A DNA stretch of 15,371 bases from contig JBMOPC010000040.1 of assembly GCA_049323915.1 (NCBI GenBank), forward strand, positions 1-15,371, in the 5' to 3' direction. The stretch comes from BRHc4a sp049323915 (GTDB taxonomy: Bacteria; Bacillota; Desulfotomaculia; Desulfotomaculales; Desulfocucumaceae). The notes below the pieces were generated by a model, which saw nothing but the letters and a program-made list of their open reading frames with translations, had not been told where the DNA came from and ran no database searches. Positions 6,089 to 13,558 of this stretch are shown one piece after another (positions within the stretch are counted from its first letter, which is position 1; the number at the start of each line of letters is the position of its first letter). Position numbers and translations under genes: made by a program.

Positions 6089-6916
6089 TTGAATTTATGG
6101 GTGACCGAATACCAAACCGAAAACCTTACCATCGGGTGCCGGGCAGTTAAGACCTTGTATCGTGAAAAAAGCCAGTTTCAGGACATTATGGTGGTCGATA
6201 CCCTTCAGTTCGGAAGGATGCTTCTTCTGGACGGCATTATCCAGACCAACGTTGTGGACGAATTTGTTTACCACGAAATGATTACCCATGTTGGGCTGAA
6301 CACCCTGGACAGGCCGCGCAGGGTCCTGGTAATCGGCGGAGGCGACGGTGGGTCCATCAGGGAAATATTGAAGCACCCGTCGGTTGAAAAGGCTGTGCTG
6401 GTGGAAATTGACGGCAAGGTTATAGAGGCCTCAAAGATGTTTCTGCCTGAGATAAGCGTCGCCCTTGACGATCCCAGGGCCGAGGTCGTGGTGGACGACG
6501 GCATTAAACATGTAAAGGAAAACAGGAATACTTACGATATGATCATTGTGGATTCCACTGATCCAATAGGTCCCGCCGTGGGGCTCTTCGGAGCGGAATT
6601 TTACAGGAACGTGTACAACGCGCTGACCGAGAACGGGCTTTTCGTGGCTCAAACCGAGTCGCCCTTTTTTAACAAGGATCTCATAACCAGGATAACAGGG
6701 GATATCAGGTCCATTTTCCCGGTGACCAGGCTTTTTCTGGCCAATATTCCCACCTACCCCGGTGGATTGTGGTCCTTTACGCTGGGTTCCAAGAAGAACG
6801 ACCCCCTTGAGGTGGATATTGCAGGCTTTACCAAAATTGATACAAAATATTACAACCCCGAAATACACAGGAGCGCCTTTGTACTGCCGCAATTTGTAAA
6901 AGAACTGGTGAAATGA
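6089..6916 (+). CDS. speE: spermidine synthase SpeE
   Basis: SpeE transfers an aminopropyl group from decarboxylated S-adenosylmethionine to putrescine, giving spermidine and methylthioadenosine in the cytoplasm. The 275-residue protein has an N-terminal beta domain (about 1-60), then a Rossmann-like methyltransferase fold. It carries YHEM (61-64), the nucleotide-binding GGGDGGS (83-89), E106 after the second strand (VEID), DDG (136-138) and the catalytic-loop VDSTDPIGPA (154-163, key Asp 155). TESPFF (189-194) and PTYPGGLWSF (221-230) complete the family pattern. Translation starts at TTG behind GGGGGA. speB follows after 71 nt and makes the putrescine substrate, so the two form a short pathway operon. 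No S-adenosylmethionine decarboxylase gene lies in the window. Confidence 0.96.
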   Translation: MNLWVTEYQTENLTIGCRAVKTLYREKSQFQDIMVVDTLQFGRMLLLDGIIQTNVVDEFVYHEMITHVGLNTLDRPRRVLVIGGGDGGSIREILKHPSVEKAVLVEIDGKVIEASKMFLPEISVALDDPRAEVVVDDGIKHVKENRNTYDMIIVDSTDPIGPAVGLFGAEFYRNVYNALTENGLFVAQTESPFFNKDLITRITGDIRSIFPVTRLFLANIPTYPGGLWSFTLGSKKNDPLEVDIAGFTKIDTKYYNPEIHRSAFVLPQFVKELVK

Positions 6917-6987
6917 ACCTTGCAGCTGCCTTGCCGGTCAGGCGCAGAGCAGCATAAAAGATATGTGCCGAAAAGGGTTGATGGTTA

Positions 6988-7866
6988 GTGTATACTGAGG
7001 AATTCAGCGGATTTATGGGAAGCGGCGATGACTACGAGGGGGCCCGGGCAGTAATTCTGGGGGCTCCCATGGACCAGACGGTAAGTTTCAGGAGCGGTGC
7101 CAGGAATGGTCCCAGGAGCATTCGCGGAGTCAGCGAGGTTCTGGAAGAATACAGCGCACGCCTGGACAGGGATCTCGCCGAATTCATGTACACCGACCTG
7201 GGGGATATTCTGATTATACCCGGCAAGGTTGAGGAAAACCTGGAGAGGATAGAAAAAACCGTGGGCAAGGTCCTGCGGGATGGCAAGCTCACTGTAATGC
7301 TGGGGGGAGAACACCTTGTAACCCTGCCGGCGGTGCGCTGTGCGGCCTCTCTTTTCCCGGGGCTGGCGGTGATTCACTTCGACGCTCATGCCGACTTGAG
7401 GGAGCAGTACCTGGGAGTGGGACTTTCCCATGCCACGGTGATGAGACGGGTTGTGGAAATAGTGGGCGGCGAAAATCTGTTTCAGTTCGGTATACGGTCC
7501 GGGACCAGGGAGGAGTTTGCCTACGCAAGGTCTTTCGTGAACTTCTTCCCCGAAGTTATAAATATGGAAGATATTGTGAGGGTGGCAGGAAGGCTGAAAG
7601 GAAAACCGGTTTATATTACCCTGGACATTGATGTGCTGGATCCCGCCTACGCTCCCGGAACAGGCACCCCGGAGCCCGGCGGCTGCACTCCCGCCCAGCT
7701 TTTTTCGGCGCTGGAGGCCTGTTCGGATCTGAACGTAATCGGTTTTGACCTGGTGGAGGTGTGTCCCGCTTATGACCAGACAGACCGCACGGCAATACTG
7801 GCCGCAAAAATTGTCAGGGAGGCAATACTGCTTTTCGGTGACAGGTATAAAAAAATAAAGCCGTGA
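6988..7866 (+). CDS. speB: agmatinase SpeB (ureohydrolase family)
   Basis: Agmatinase hydrolyses agmatine to putrescine and urea with a binuclear manganese centre. The 292-residue protein carries the whole ligand set of the arginase/agmatinase family: H109 in LGGEHLVT, D132, H134 and D136 in FDAHADLR, and D213 and D215 in LDIDVLDPAYAPGTGTPEPGG (211-231). H148 in SHAT and E257 in DLVEVCP also match the family. The start is GTG at 6988: an in-frame stop at 6979 rules out anything further upstream, and AAAAGGG lies 10 nt before. It is downstream of speE with no terminator between, so the two are probably cotranscribed. A hairpin terminator follows at 7874-7904. No arginine decarboxylase gene is in the window, so the agmatine source must lie elsewhere. 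Confidence 0.95.
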   Translation: MYTEEFSGFMGSGDDYEGARAVILGAPMDQTVSFRSGARNGPRSIRGVSEVLEEYSARLDRDLAEFMYTDLGDILIIPGKVEENLERIEKTVGKVLRDGKLTVMLGGEHLVTLPAVRCAASLFPGLAVIHFDAHADLREQYLGVGLSHATVMRRVVEIVGGENLFQFGIRSGTREEFAYARSFVNFFPEVINMEDIVRVAGRLKGKPVYITLDIDVLDPAYAPGTGTPEPGGCTPAQLFSALEACSDLNVIGFDLVEVCPAYDQTDRTAILAAKIVREAILLFGDRYKKIKP

Positions 7867-7873
7867 AAAACAG

Positions 7874-7904
7874 ATGCTCCGTGAAACCGGAGCATTTACT
7901 TTTT
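7874..7904. terminator. bidirectional intrinsic terminator after speB
   Basis: ATGCTCCG (7874-7881) pairs perfectly with CGGAGCAT (7888-7895) across a 6-nt loop. TTACTTTTT follows on the plus strand and CTGTTTTT on the minus strand. It can end speE-speB and the converging 44-codon gene. Confidence 0.8.
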
Positions 7905-7914
7905 CCATATATTT

Positions 7915-8049
7915 TTAATGATGTGACTCACCCAGATTATCAAACTTGGTGGTGGCCAGAGTGATGTCCCTGGCGGTGCCGCTGACCAGCATCCCAACCA
8001 TCGCCGCGCTGAACGCCACGGCCAGGGCTATAAATATTTTCATTCCCAC
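7915..8049 (-). CDS. small secreted or membrane peptide (44 aa), unknown
   Basis: I do not recognise this peptide. The frame starts at GTG (8049-8047), 7 nt after GGAGGAG, with an in-frame ATG two codons later as the alternative. The product begins MGMKIFIALAVAFSAAMVGM, continues LVSGTARDITLATTKFDNLG and ends ESHH. Residues 3-22 form a single hydrophobic segment with one preceding lysine, like a signal peptide or a membrane anchor. The remaining 20 or so residues are polar and end in two histidines. A sigma-A-like promoter (8076-8104) precedes it and the bidirectional terminator at 7874-7904 follows, giving a complete small transcription unit. Its position convergent to speE-speB gives no functional clue. 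Confidence 0.6.
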   Translation of the reverse strand: MGMKIFIALAVAFSAAMVGMLVSGTARDITLATTKFDNLGESHH

Positions 8050-8075
8050 GTCTTTTCTCCTCCCGTTTTATTTTT

Positions 8076-8104
8076 AGAATAAACCATGCCGGGTAAAAAG
8101 GCAA
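8076..8104 (-). promoter_or_regulatory. candidate promoter for the 44-aa peptide gene
   Basis: On the minus strand TTGCCT (8104-8099) and TATTCT (8081-8076) are 17 nt apart. They lie 26 nt before the GTG start. The -35 overlaps one arm of an 8-bp inverted repeat AAAAAGGC/GCCTTTTT (8095-8102, 8124-8131), which might be an operator or an old terminator. Confidence 0.4.
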
Positions 8105-8166
8105 GCCTGTATGCTCAGCCGAAGCCTTTTTCAGGAAATTAAGCTGAATGTAATTCTGTGGATTAT

Positions 8167-8335
8167 GGGGGCGCAGCCCCTTTATTAAGATATGGGAAAT
8201 TAACCCGAAAAATAATTCTGAAGATAATTTCCCATACCGGGGGGTTCCAAGGGGGTTCGCCCCCTTGCTTCAGTGGGGGTAGGACGTCTATACCGTCCGA
8301 AGGGGCGCAGCCCCTTTTAAGATAAAAGGAAATTA
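8167..8335. repeat. GC-rich hairpin repeat cluster with direct and inverted copies
   Basis: A hairpin unit GGGGC-GCA-GCCCC followed by TTT..TTAAGATA..GGAAATTA occurs twice in direct orientation (8168-8202 and 8302-8335). Between the copies are a perfect 12-bp inverted repeat TATGGGAAATTA/TAATTTCCCATA (8191-8202, 8225-8236) and an 8-bp stem CAAGGGGG/CCCCCTTG with a TTCG loop (8248-8267). A short GGACG..CGTCC hairpin (8282-8298) completes it. The block ends exactly where the next reading frame opens. It looks like a REP- or MITE-like element, but no transposase is visible. Confidence 0.65.
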
Positions 8336-8788
8336 TTGCCCTTAATAATACAATGCCGGCCTATGCAAAATATTTTTATGAAATACGCAAGGTTTTTGGC
8401 TTACGGAATGCTGGGATGGGCTATGGAAATATTGTTTACGGGGCTTGGGTCCGCCATAAGGGGCGATGTCAGGCTTCTGGCCACCACGTACCTGTGGATG
8501 TTTCCAATATATGGTCTGGCACTCTTCCTCGAGCCGGTTCATGACAAGATAAGGGCATGGCACTGGGTGCTGCGGGGCTTTATATGGGTAGTTTTGATCT
8601 GGATGGTGGAGTATGTCACCGGGGGTGTCATCCGGCTGGCGACAGGTGTCAGCCCATGGGATTACAGCGGCAGGACGGTTTGGGAGATAGACGGGCTGAT
8701 TCGCCTGGACATGGCCCCCTTATGGTTTGCTGCGGGTTTGCTGTTTGAGAGGGTCCATGACATTCTGGTCAGAAGGATGAAAATTTGA
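8336..8788 (+). CDS. CmpB-family integral membrane protein (putative ABC-type permease, PF06541-like)
   Basis: The 150-residue frame is a small polytopic membrane protein with about four hydrophobic segments (roughly 18-38, 52-68, 78-98, 124-140). Its motifs WMFPIYGLALFLEP (54-67), EYVTG (92-96), PWDYSG (107-112) and GLIRLD (120-125) match the family annotated 'putative ABC-transporter type IV / CmpB'. The function of that family is not established. The start is uncertain. TTG at 8336 has AAAGGA 6 nt upstream, but that site lies inside the repeat. In-frame ATGs at 8363 and 8378 fit the usual family N-terminus (MKYARFLAYGMLGW) but lack a clear ribosome binding site. No ATPase partner is nearby. 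Confidence 0.8.
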   Translation: MPLIIQCRPMQNIFMKYARFLAYGMLGWAMEILFTGLGSAIRGDVRLLATTYLWMFPIYGLALFLEPVHDKIRAWHWVLRGFIWVVLIWMVEYVTGGVIRLATGVSPWDYSGRTVWEIDGLIRLDMAPLWFAAGLLFERVHDILVRRMKI

Positions 8789-8820
8789 CCACTCGGCAAC
8801 AGTCATCTTGACTTTTAAGC

Positions 8821-8907
8821 TGTGGATAAGCTGTTGATAAGTATTGACATAGGACTCTGGACTTACGAAAATATGTACGCTTTTTGAACAATGGGGGTTG
8901 TGGATAA
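8821..8907 (-). promoter_or_regulatory. cluster of DnaA-box-like sites upstream of spo0B-obgE
   Basis: Two perfect 9-mers, TTATCCACA on the minus strand, lie at 8821-8829 and 8899-8907. A third with one mismatch (TTATCAACA) lies at 8832-8840. All have the same orientation. A TTGACA hexamer (8844-8849) lies between them, although its -10 partner is poor. The boxes fill the 222-nt gap upstream of the Spo0B-like gene and suggest DnaA control of the spo0B-obgE transcript. Confidence 0.55.
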
Positions 8908-9010
8908 TTTTATGTTTATTTAAACTTTTGAACGGGAAGATCTGCATTGCAGGAAAAGCTTCTTGAAAGTCGAACACTATATCATTTTACGTTACTGAGG
9001 GGGTTTCTTT

Positions 9011-9577
9011 TTGGATACAGCCACTTTTCTAGAAATCATGTCGGTTCAAAGGCATGATTTTTTAAATCATTTACAGGTTATCTCGGGTCTGGTTCAGTTG
9101 AACAAAGTGGAAAGGGTCAGGGAATACATCAGCCAGGTCAGTGTGGAGGCCGAAAGACTTAGCAAAGTAGGGCATTTAAATGTTCCTGAAGTGGCTGCCG
9201 TATTGCTGGTGGGGCATTTTTTGGCCGGCAGGCACCAGGTGGATGTGGTGTACGATATAAATACAAGTCTTGAGTCCTGCTCTGTTTCGGGAGAGATACT
9301 GGGTGAGGTGGTGGAGGAGGTTTTCGCCCAGTCCCTGGAATGTCTTGTTCCTCCGGGTGTACCTGACCGCACTTTAAAAATATCTCTGATTGAAACAGAA
9401 AAAAAATACCTGCTTAAAATTTTCTCACCCGGCCCGCCCGGAAGGGAAGCCGAGAGAGCCAGGGACGGCCTGTCCAGAATCGGCGCCAAACTTATACCTT
9501 ATGAAGGCAAGGTGGGTATGGTGGTATCGGCAGCCGGCGGGGAAATTTTTATAATGGTTCCCAAAAAAGACGCCTGA
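9011..9577 (+). CDS. spo0B: Spo0B-like sporulation phosphotransferase
   Basis: Spo0B relays phosphate from Spo0F to Spo0A in the sporulation phosphorelay. This 188-residue protein opens with the Spo0B alpha-hairpin motif RHDFLNHLQVISGLVQL (14-30). H15 is the likely phosphorylated histidine, and a second long helix (about 32-53) follows to form the dimeric four-helix bundle. The remaining part (about 60-188) corresponds to the degenerate ATPase-like domain; no clear N, G1 or G2 boxes of true histidine kinases are visible, as expected of a phosphotransferase. Many Desulfotomaculum-type bacteria have this gene immediately before obgE, as here (57 nt apart), which supports the call. Translation starts at TTG, 7 nt after GAGGGGG. 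A sensor-kinase fragment of the same helical family is the alternative. DnaA-box-like sites precede it. Confidence 0.8.
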   Translation: MDTATFLEIMSVQRHDFLNHLQVISGLVQLNKVERVREYISQVSVEAERLSKVGHLNVPEVAAVLLVGHFLAGRHQVDVVYDINTSLESCSVSGEILGEVVEEVFAQSLECLVPPGVPDRTLKISLIETEKKYLLKIFSPGPPGREAERARDGLSRIGAKLIPYEGKVGMVVSAAGGEIFIMVPKKDA

Positions 9578-9634
9578 CAGTAATTGAGATGGTGCATAAT
9601 AGTAGATGGATATATTTACGTTTAGGAGAAATTT

Positions 9635-10909
9635 ATGTTTTACGACAGGGCTAAAATCTATGTCAAGGGCGGGGACGGCGGTAACGGGTGTGTTGCTTTC
9701 CGCAGGGAAAAATATGTGCCTGACGGCGGGCCCTGGGGTGGTGACGGAGGCCGGGGCGGTGATTTGGTTTTTGTGGCCGACGAAGGCCTCCGCACCCTGG
9801 TTGATTTCAGGTACCACAGTCATTACAAGGCCGGGCGGGGCGAGCACGGCATGGGCAAGAACATGCACGGCCGGTCAGGAGAAGACATGGTGTTAAGGGT
9901 TCCTGTCGGCACAGTTGTGAGAGACTCCGAAACAGGGGATCTTATAGGGGACCTTACCGCCGGCGGGCAGCGTCTGGTGGTGGCTGTTGGAGGACGCGGG
10001 GGCAGGGGCAATGCCAGGTTTGCCACCATGAACAACAAGGCTCCCAAAATGGCGGAGAAGGGGGAGCCGGGTGAGGAGCGCTGGCTCATTCTGGAGTTGA
10101 AACTACTGGCTGATGTAGGCCTGGTGGGTCTGCCAAACGCCGGCAAATCAAGCCTGATTTCAAGGATTTCTGCAGCAAAGCCCAAGATTGCCGACTATCC
10201 TTTCACCACACTGGTTCCCAATCTTGGTATGGTCAGGGTGAATGAGGGAAACAGTTTTGTGGTGGCCGACATTCCGGGGCTTATAGAGGGGGCCCATGCA
10301 GGGGCGGGCCTGGGTCATGAGTTTTTGCGCCATGTTGAAAGAACCCGCATACTGGTGCATATGGTTGATGTATCCGGCTATGGCGGAAGGGACCCGGTTC
10401 AAGATTTCAATACCGTCAACCGGGAGATTTCACTCTATAACCCTGATCTTATTGAAAAACCCATGGTGGTGGCGGCCAATAAAATTGACATGCCCGGCTC
10501 CCGGGAGAACCTGGAACTTCTCGAAAAGGAGCTGGGGGGCAGGTATGATATTTATCCCATATCGGCCCTTACCAGTGAGGGTATAGAAAGGCTCGTGGCA
10601 AGTCTGGCACACCTTCTGGTAACAATACCGGCAAAAGAAACCAGGGCCGGGGTGGCAGGTGTGCCTGAAGAGGCGCTGCATAAGTCCGGGCCCAGATTTA
10701 CCATTGAAAGGCAGGAAGGGATATTTAATGTGGGAGGAAAGGAAATTGAGCGCCATGTGGCCATGACCGACCTGGAGAATGAGGAGGCCGTAAGCCGCTT
10801 GCAGAAGATAATGTTTATGATGGGTATAGACGATGCGCTCAGAAAGGCCGGCGCCAAACAGGGGGATACCGTCAGGATAAAAGATGTCGAGTTCGAATTC
10901 GCAGAGTGA
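9635..10909 (+). CDS. obgE: GTPase ObgE/CgtA
   Basis: Obg is an essential ribosome-associated GTPase that acts in 50S maturation and links to stress, replication control and, in Bacillus, entry into sporulation. The 424-residue protein shows all three domains. The Gly-rich Obg fold lies at about 1-158 (KGGDGGNGCVAFRREKYVPDGGP near 11-33). The G domain has G1 GLPNAGKSS (165-173), switch I TT (191-192), G3 DIPGLIEGA (212-220), G4 NKID (282-285) and G5 SAL (310-312). The C-terminal OCT domain covers about 353-424. ATG follows TTAGGAG by 7 nt. It is downstream of spo0B and probably cotranscribed. Only a weak hairpin with G-U pairs (10954-10972, then TTACTTTT) follows it. The rplU and rpmA genes that often precede obg are absent here. 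Confidence 0.97.
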   Translation: MFYDRAKIYVKGGDGGNGCVAFRREKYVPDGGPWGGDGGRGGDLVFVADEGLRTLVDFRYHSHYKAGRGEHGMGKNMHGRSGEDMVLRVPVGTVVRDSETGDLIGDLTAGGQRLVVAVGGRGGRGNARFATMNNKAPKMAEKGEPGEERWLILELKLLADVGLVGLPNAGKSSLISRISAAKPKIADYPFTTLVPNLGMVRVNEGNSFVVADIPGLIEGAHAGAGLGHEFLRHVERTRILVHMVDVSGYGGRDPVQDFNTVNREISLYNPDLIEKPMVVAANKIDMPGSRENLELLEKELGGRYDIYPISALTSEGIERLVASLAHLLVTIPAKETRAGVAGVPEEALHKSGPRFTIERQEGIFNVGGKEIERHVAMTDLENEEAVSRLQKIMFMMGIDDALRKAGAKQGDTVRIKDVEFEFAE

Positions 10910-11012
10910 CCGAGATTATAAAATCGGTTCGGGATCATTCAATGATACAAAACAGTGCTCTGGAGGGGCGCTTTACTTTTATCTAATATGCTGTTTTTGC
11001 ATGTAATTTTTC

Positions 11013-11041
11013 TTATTATTCTAGGTTTTACATGTTATAAT
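11013..11041 (+). promoter_or_regulatory. candidate promoter for proB-proA with an overlapping inverted repeat
   Basis: A perfect TATAAT (11036-11041) lies 33 nt before the proB start. A weak TTATTA (11013-11018) is 17 nt upstream of it. A perfect inverted repeat CATGTAA/TTACATG (11000-11006, 11028-11034) spans the -35 region and ends just before the -10, so it could be a repressor site. Confidence 0.45.
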
Positions 11042-11073
11042 AAATTTCATCCCAAATATTTACGTGAGGTAAT

Positions 11074-12198
11074 ATGAGGCACAGGTCTGATTTACGAAAC
11101 GCCGGAAGGGTGGTTGTAAAGGTGGGGTCAAGCTCACTGATCTACCCTAACGGCAAGCCGAACATATCGCAGATGGAATCACTGGCCCGGGAGCTTTCTG
11201 ATCTTAACAACAAGGGGCTTGATGTGATACTGGTTACCTCGGGTGCCCAGGGGATGGGTTTTAACCGGCTCGGTTTTTCCAGGCGCCCTAAAAACATACC
11301 TGAAAGACAGGCTGCAGCCGCCGTGGGGCAGGGCATACTCATGCACATGTATGAGAAATTGTTTGCCGAGTACGGTGTTACAGTTGGGCAGGTGCTTCTC
11401 ACCAGGGAGGATTTTTCCGACCGGAAGCGGTTCCTGAACGCCAGGAATACTCTCTATGCCCTTTTGGGGCTAAGGGTGATACCCATAATCAATGAAAACG
11501 ACACTGTGGCGGTGGATGAAATAAAGCTCGGCGACAACGACACCCTGGCATCCCTGGTGGGCGGTCTGGTGGACGCCGACGCGCTTATACTGCTTTCCGA
11601 CGTTGACGGTCTTTATTCCGCTGACCCCCGATCGGTAAAAGACGCCGGGCTTATATCCGAGGTGAGGGAAATAAGCGGTGAAATGGAAAGTATTGCCGGG
11701 GGGACTGGTAGCAACGTAGGCACCGGGGGGATGGTGACCAAGCTGCAGGCCGCAAAAATAGCCATGCATTCGGGGGCGGTGATGGTGCTGGCCAGCGCAT
11801 CCTGCAAAGACGTGGTGCGCAGGATTATGGACGGTGAAGAAATAGGAACCGCTTTTTGGCCGCTGGAAAAGCTGGAGAATAAGAAAAGGTGGATAGCCTA
11901 CAGCTCCTCCCTGCAGGGGAAAATATTTGTGGATGAAGGCGCGGCCAGGGCTTTGCTGGAGAGCGGTAAAAGTCTGCTGCCATCGGGAATCACAGGGGTC
12001 GAGGGCGGTTTTGAGATAGGAAATACCGTAAGCGTGATAGATCCGGGAGGCAGGGAGATAGCCAGGGGCATTGTAAATTATTCCGCACGGGATGTTGAAA
12101 TGATAAAGGGAAGGCACTCCAGGGAAATAAAAAAAATACTGGGACACCAGGATTATGAGGAAGTTATACACAGAAACAACCTTGTATCCAGTTTGTAA
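11074..12198 (+). CDS. proB: glutamate 5-kinase ProB with PUA domain
   Basis: ProB phosphorylates glutamate to glutamyl 5-phosphate, the first and usually feedback-controlled step of proline synthesis. The 374-residue protein has the amino acid kinase fold (about 10-260) with VVKVGSSSL (14-22, Lys 16), VTSGAQGMG (54-62) and the NENDTV motif (140-145). KLGDNDTLAS (151-160), SDVDGLY (175-181) and GTGGMVTKLQAAKIA (217-230) complete it. A C-terminal PUA domain (about 275-355) follows, as in the full-length bacterial type. ATG at 11074 follows GAGGT. proA starts 18 nt after its stop, so the two are one operon. The stretch upstream has a TATAAT box and an inverted repeat that may be regulatory. Confidence 0.97.
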   Translation: MRHRSDLRNAGRVVVKVGSSSLIYPNGKPNISQMESLARELSDLNNKGLDVILVTSGAQGMGFNRLGFSRRPKNIPERQAAAAVGQGILMHMYEKLFAEYGVTVGQVLLTREDFSDRKRFLNARNTLYALLGLRVIPIINENDTVAVDEIKLGDNDTLASLVGGLVDADALILLSDVDGLYSADPRSVKDAGLISEVREISGEMESIAGGTGSNVGTGGMVTKLQAAKIAMHSGAVMVLASASCKDVVRRIMDGEEIGTAFWPLEKLENKKRWIAYSSSLQGKIFVDEGAARALLESGKSLLPSGITGVEGGFEIGNTVSVIDPGGREIARGIVNYSARDVEMIKGRHSREIKKILGHQDYEEVIHRNNLVSSL

Positions 12199-12216
12199 TG
12201 AAGGGGAGGTAGTAAG

Positions 12217-13470
12217 ATGATGGAACAGGAAATCAGGTCCAGGGCTCTGAAGTCCAGGGAGGCGTCGAGGGTTCTGTCGGGACTGTCAGCAGGCATGAAG
12301 AACAGCGCCCTGGTGTATATGGCCGAGGCACTGGTAAAAAGCACCCCGGCGATACTGGAGGCAAATGAAATTGATGTCAGGGCCGGGCGTGATAAGGGGC
12401 TTTCCAGGGCGCTCATAGACAGGCTGCTGCTGACCCCGGAGAGGATCGAGGATATGGCCGTGGGGCTTAAGGAGGTGGCGCAGCTTTCCGATCCGGTGGG
12501 AGAGATGGATTCCATGTGGCTGCGGCCCAACGGCATCCAGGTGGGGAAGGTAAGGGTGCCACTGGGTGTGGTAGGGATCATTTATGAAGCCAGGCCAAAT
12601 GTTACCGTGGACGCGGCGGGTCTTTGCATCAAAACCGGTAATGCCGTATTGCTGCGGGGGGGTTCCGAGGCCATTAATTCCAACAGGGTCATTACGGAGA
12701 TTATTGCAGCGGCATCGGCAAAGGCCGGAGTGCCGGAAGGGTCGATACAGCTTCTGGATAGCACAGACCGGGCCGCCGTCAGCGTAATGATAAAAATGAA
12801 CGACCTCATTGACGTGATTATTCCCAGGGGCGGGGCCGGCCTTATACAGACCGTGGTGCAGAATTCCACAGTGCCTGTAATAGAAACTGGCGTTGGAAAC
12901 TGCCATGTTTACGTGGATGACGAGGGCGACCTGGAGATGGCGGAAAAGATTGTCGTCAATGCCAAGTGCCAGCGCCCCGGTGTGTGTAACGCCATTGAAA
13001 CCCTGCTGGTGCACCGGGATGTGGCCGGCCGGTTTTTACCCCGCATGCTTGACAGGCTGAAAGAAGCGGGTGTTGAGATAAGGGGCGACCAGCGCACCAT
13101 GGAACTGGCCCAGTGGGTTGTACCGGCCACCGAAGAGGACTGGGCCGCCGAGTATCTGGATCTTATACTTGCGGTAAAAGTGGTGGACAGCATGGATGAG
13201 GCCATGGAACACATATACCGTTACGGGACCAAGCACTCCGAGGCCATCATCACAGGCAATTACAACAAGGCCCGGCGGTTTACCAGGGAGGTGGACGCCG
13301 CTGCGGTATATGTAAACGCCTCCACCAGGTTTACCGACGGACACCAGTTCGGTTTCGGCGCTGAAATAGGGATATCAACCCAGAAACTGCACGCCCGGGG
13401 GCCAATGGGCCTTAAAGAGCTGACAACATATAAATATGTGATATTCGGTGACGGCCAGGTTCGTTCCTAG
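12217..13470 (+). CDS. proA: gamma-glutamyl phosphate reductase ProA
   Basis: ProA reduces glutamyl 5-phosphate with NADPH to glutamate semialdehyde, which cyclises to pyrroline-5-carboxylate. It acts with ProB, its upstream neighbour. The 417-residue protein is a full-length member of the aldehyde dehydrogenase superfamily. It has VPLGVVGIIYEARPNVTVDAA (114-134), the cofactor-region LLRGGSEA (145-152), IPRGGAGLI (202-210) and the catalytic cysteine in QRPGVCNAIETLLVH (C257). Near the C-terminus is the conserved VNASTRFTDGHQFGFGAEIGIST stretch. ATG at 12217 follows GGGGAGG. A second ATG directly after it is an equally possible start. No nadD follows, although this order is common in related genomes. 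Confidence 0.97.
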   Translation: MMEQEIRSRALKSREASRVLSGLSAGMKNSALVYMAEALVKSTPAILEANEIDVRAGRDKGLSRALIDRLLLTPERIEDMAVGLKEVAQLSDPVGEMDSMWLRPNGIQVGKVRVPLGVVGIIYEARPNVTVDAAGLCIKTGNAVLLRGGSEAINSNRVITEIIAAASAKAGVPEGSIQLLDSTDRAAVSVMIKMNDLIDVIIPRGGAGLIQTVVQNSTVPVIETGVGNCHVYVDDEGDLEMAEKIVVNAKCQRPGVCNAIETLLVHRDVAGRFLPRMLDRLKEAGVEIRGDQRTMELAQWVVPATEEDWAAEYLDLILAVKVVDSMDEAMEHIYRYGTKHSEAIITGNYNKARRFTREVDAAAVYVNASTRFTDGHQFGFGAEIGISTQKLHARGPMGLKELTTYKYVIFGDGQVRS

Positions 13471-13558
13471 GGTCAAGGCTTCCCCTGGATGTAGTGACAG
13501 AGAATGCTTTGCAAATGACAAGCACCCTGCTGAATATAATACATACGGGGGCTTGCCG

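Noticed and set aside
6985..7908. Long open frame of 307 codons on the minus strand
   Set aside because: It is the antisense shadow of speB, whose plus-strand translation has all metal-ligand motifs of agmatinase.
8167..8335. CRISPR array
   Set aside because: Only two copies of the repeat unit, spaced about 100 nt apart with hairpins rather than spacers between them, and no cas genes.
8844..8872. Promoter with perfect -35 TTGACA before spo0B
   Set aside because: The hexamer at the right distance (GAAAAT) is a poor -10, so I mention TTGACA only within the DnaA-box feature.
8965..8977. Possible Spo0A box (AAGTCGAAC) upstream of spo0B
   Set aside because: Only the core GTCGAA matches the 0A box; one short match in a 222-nt gap is not enough to claim a site.
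11470..12171. Long open frame of 233 codons on the minus strand
   Set aside because: It is antisense to proB, which is complete and well conserved; the shadow protein has an implausible His/Tyr/Pro-rich composition.
12286..13014. Long open frame of 242 codons on the minus strand
   Set aside because: It is antisense to proA and shows no domain.
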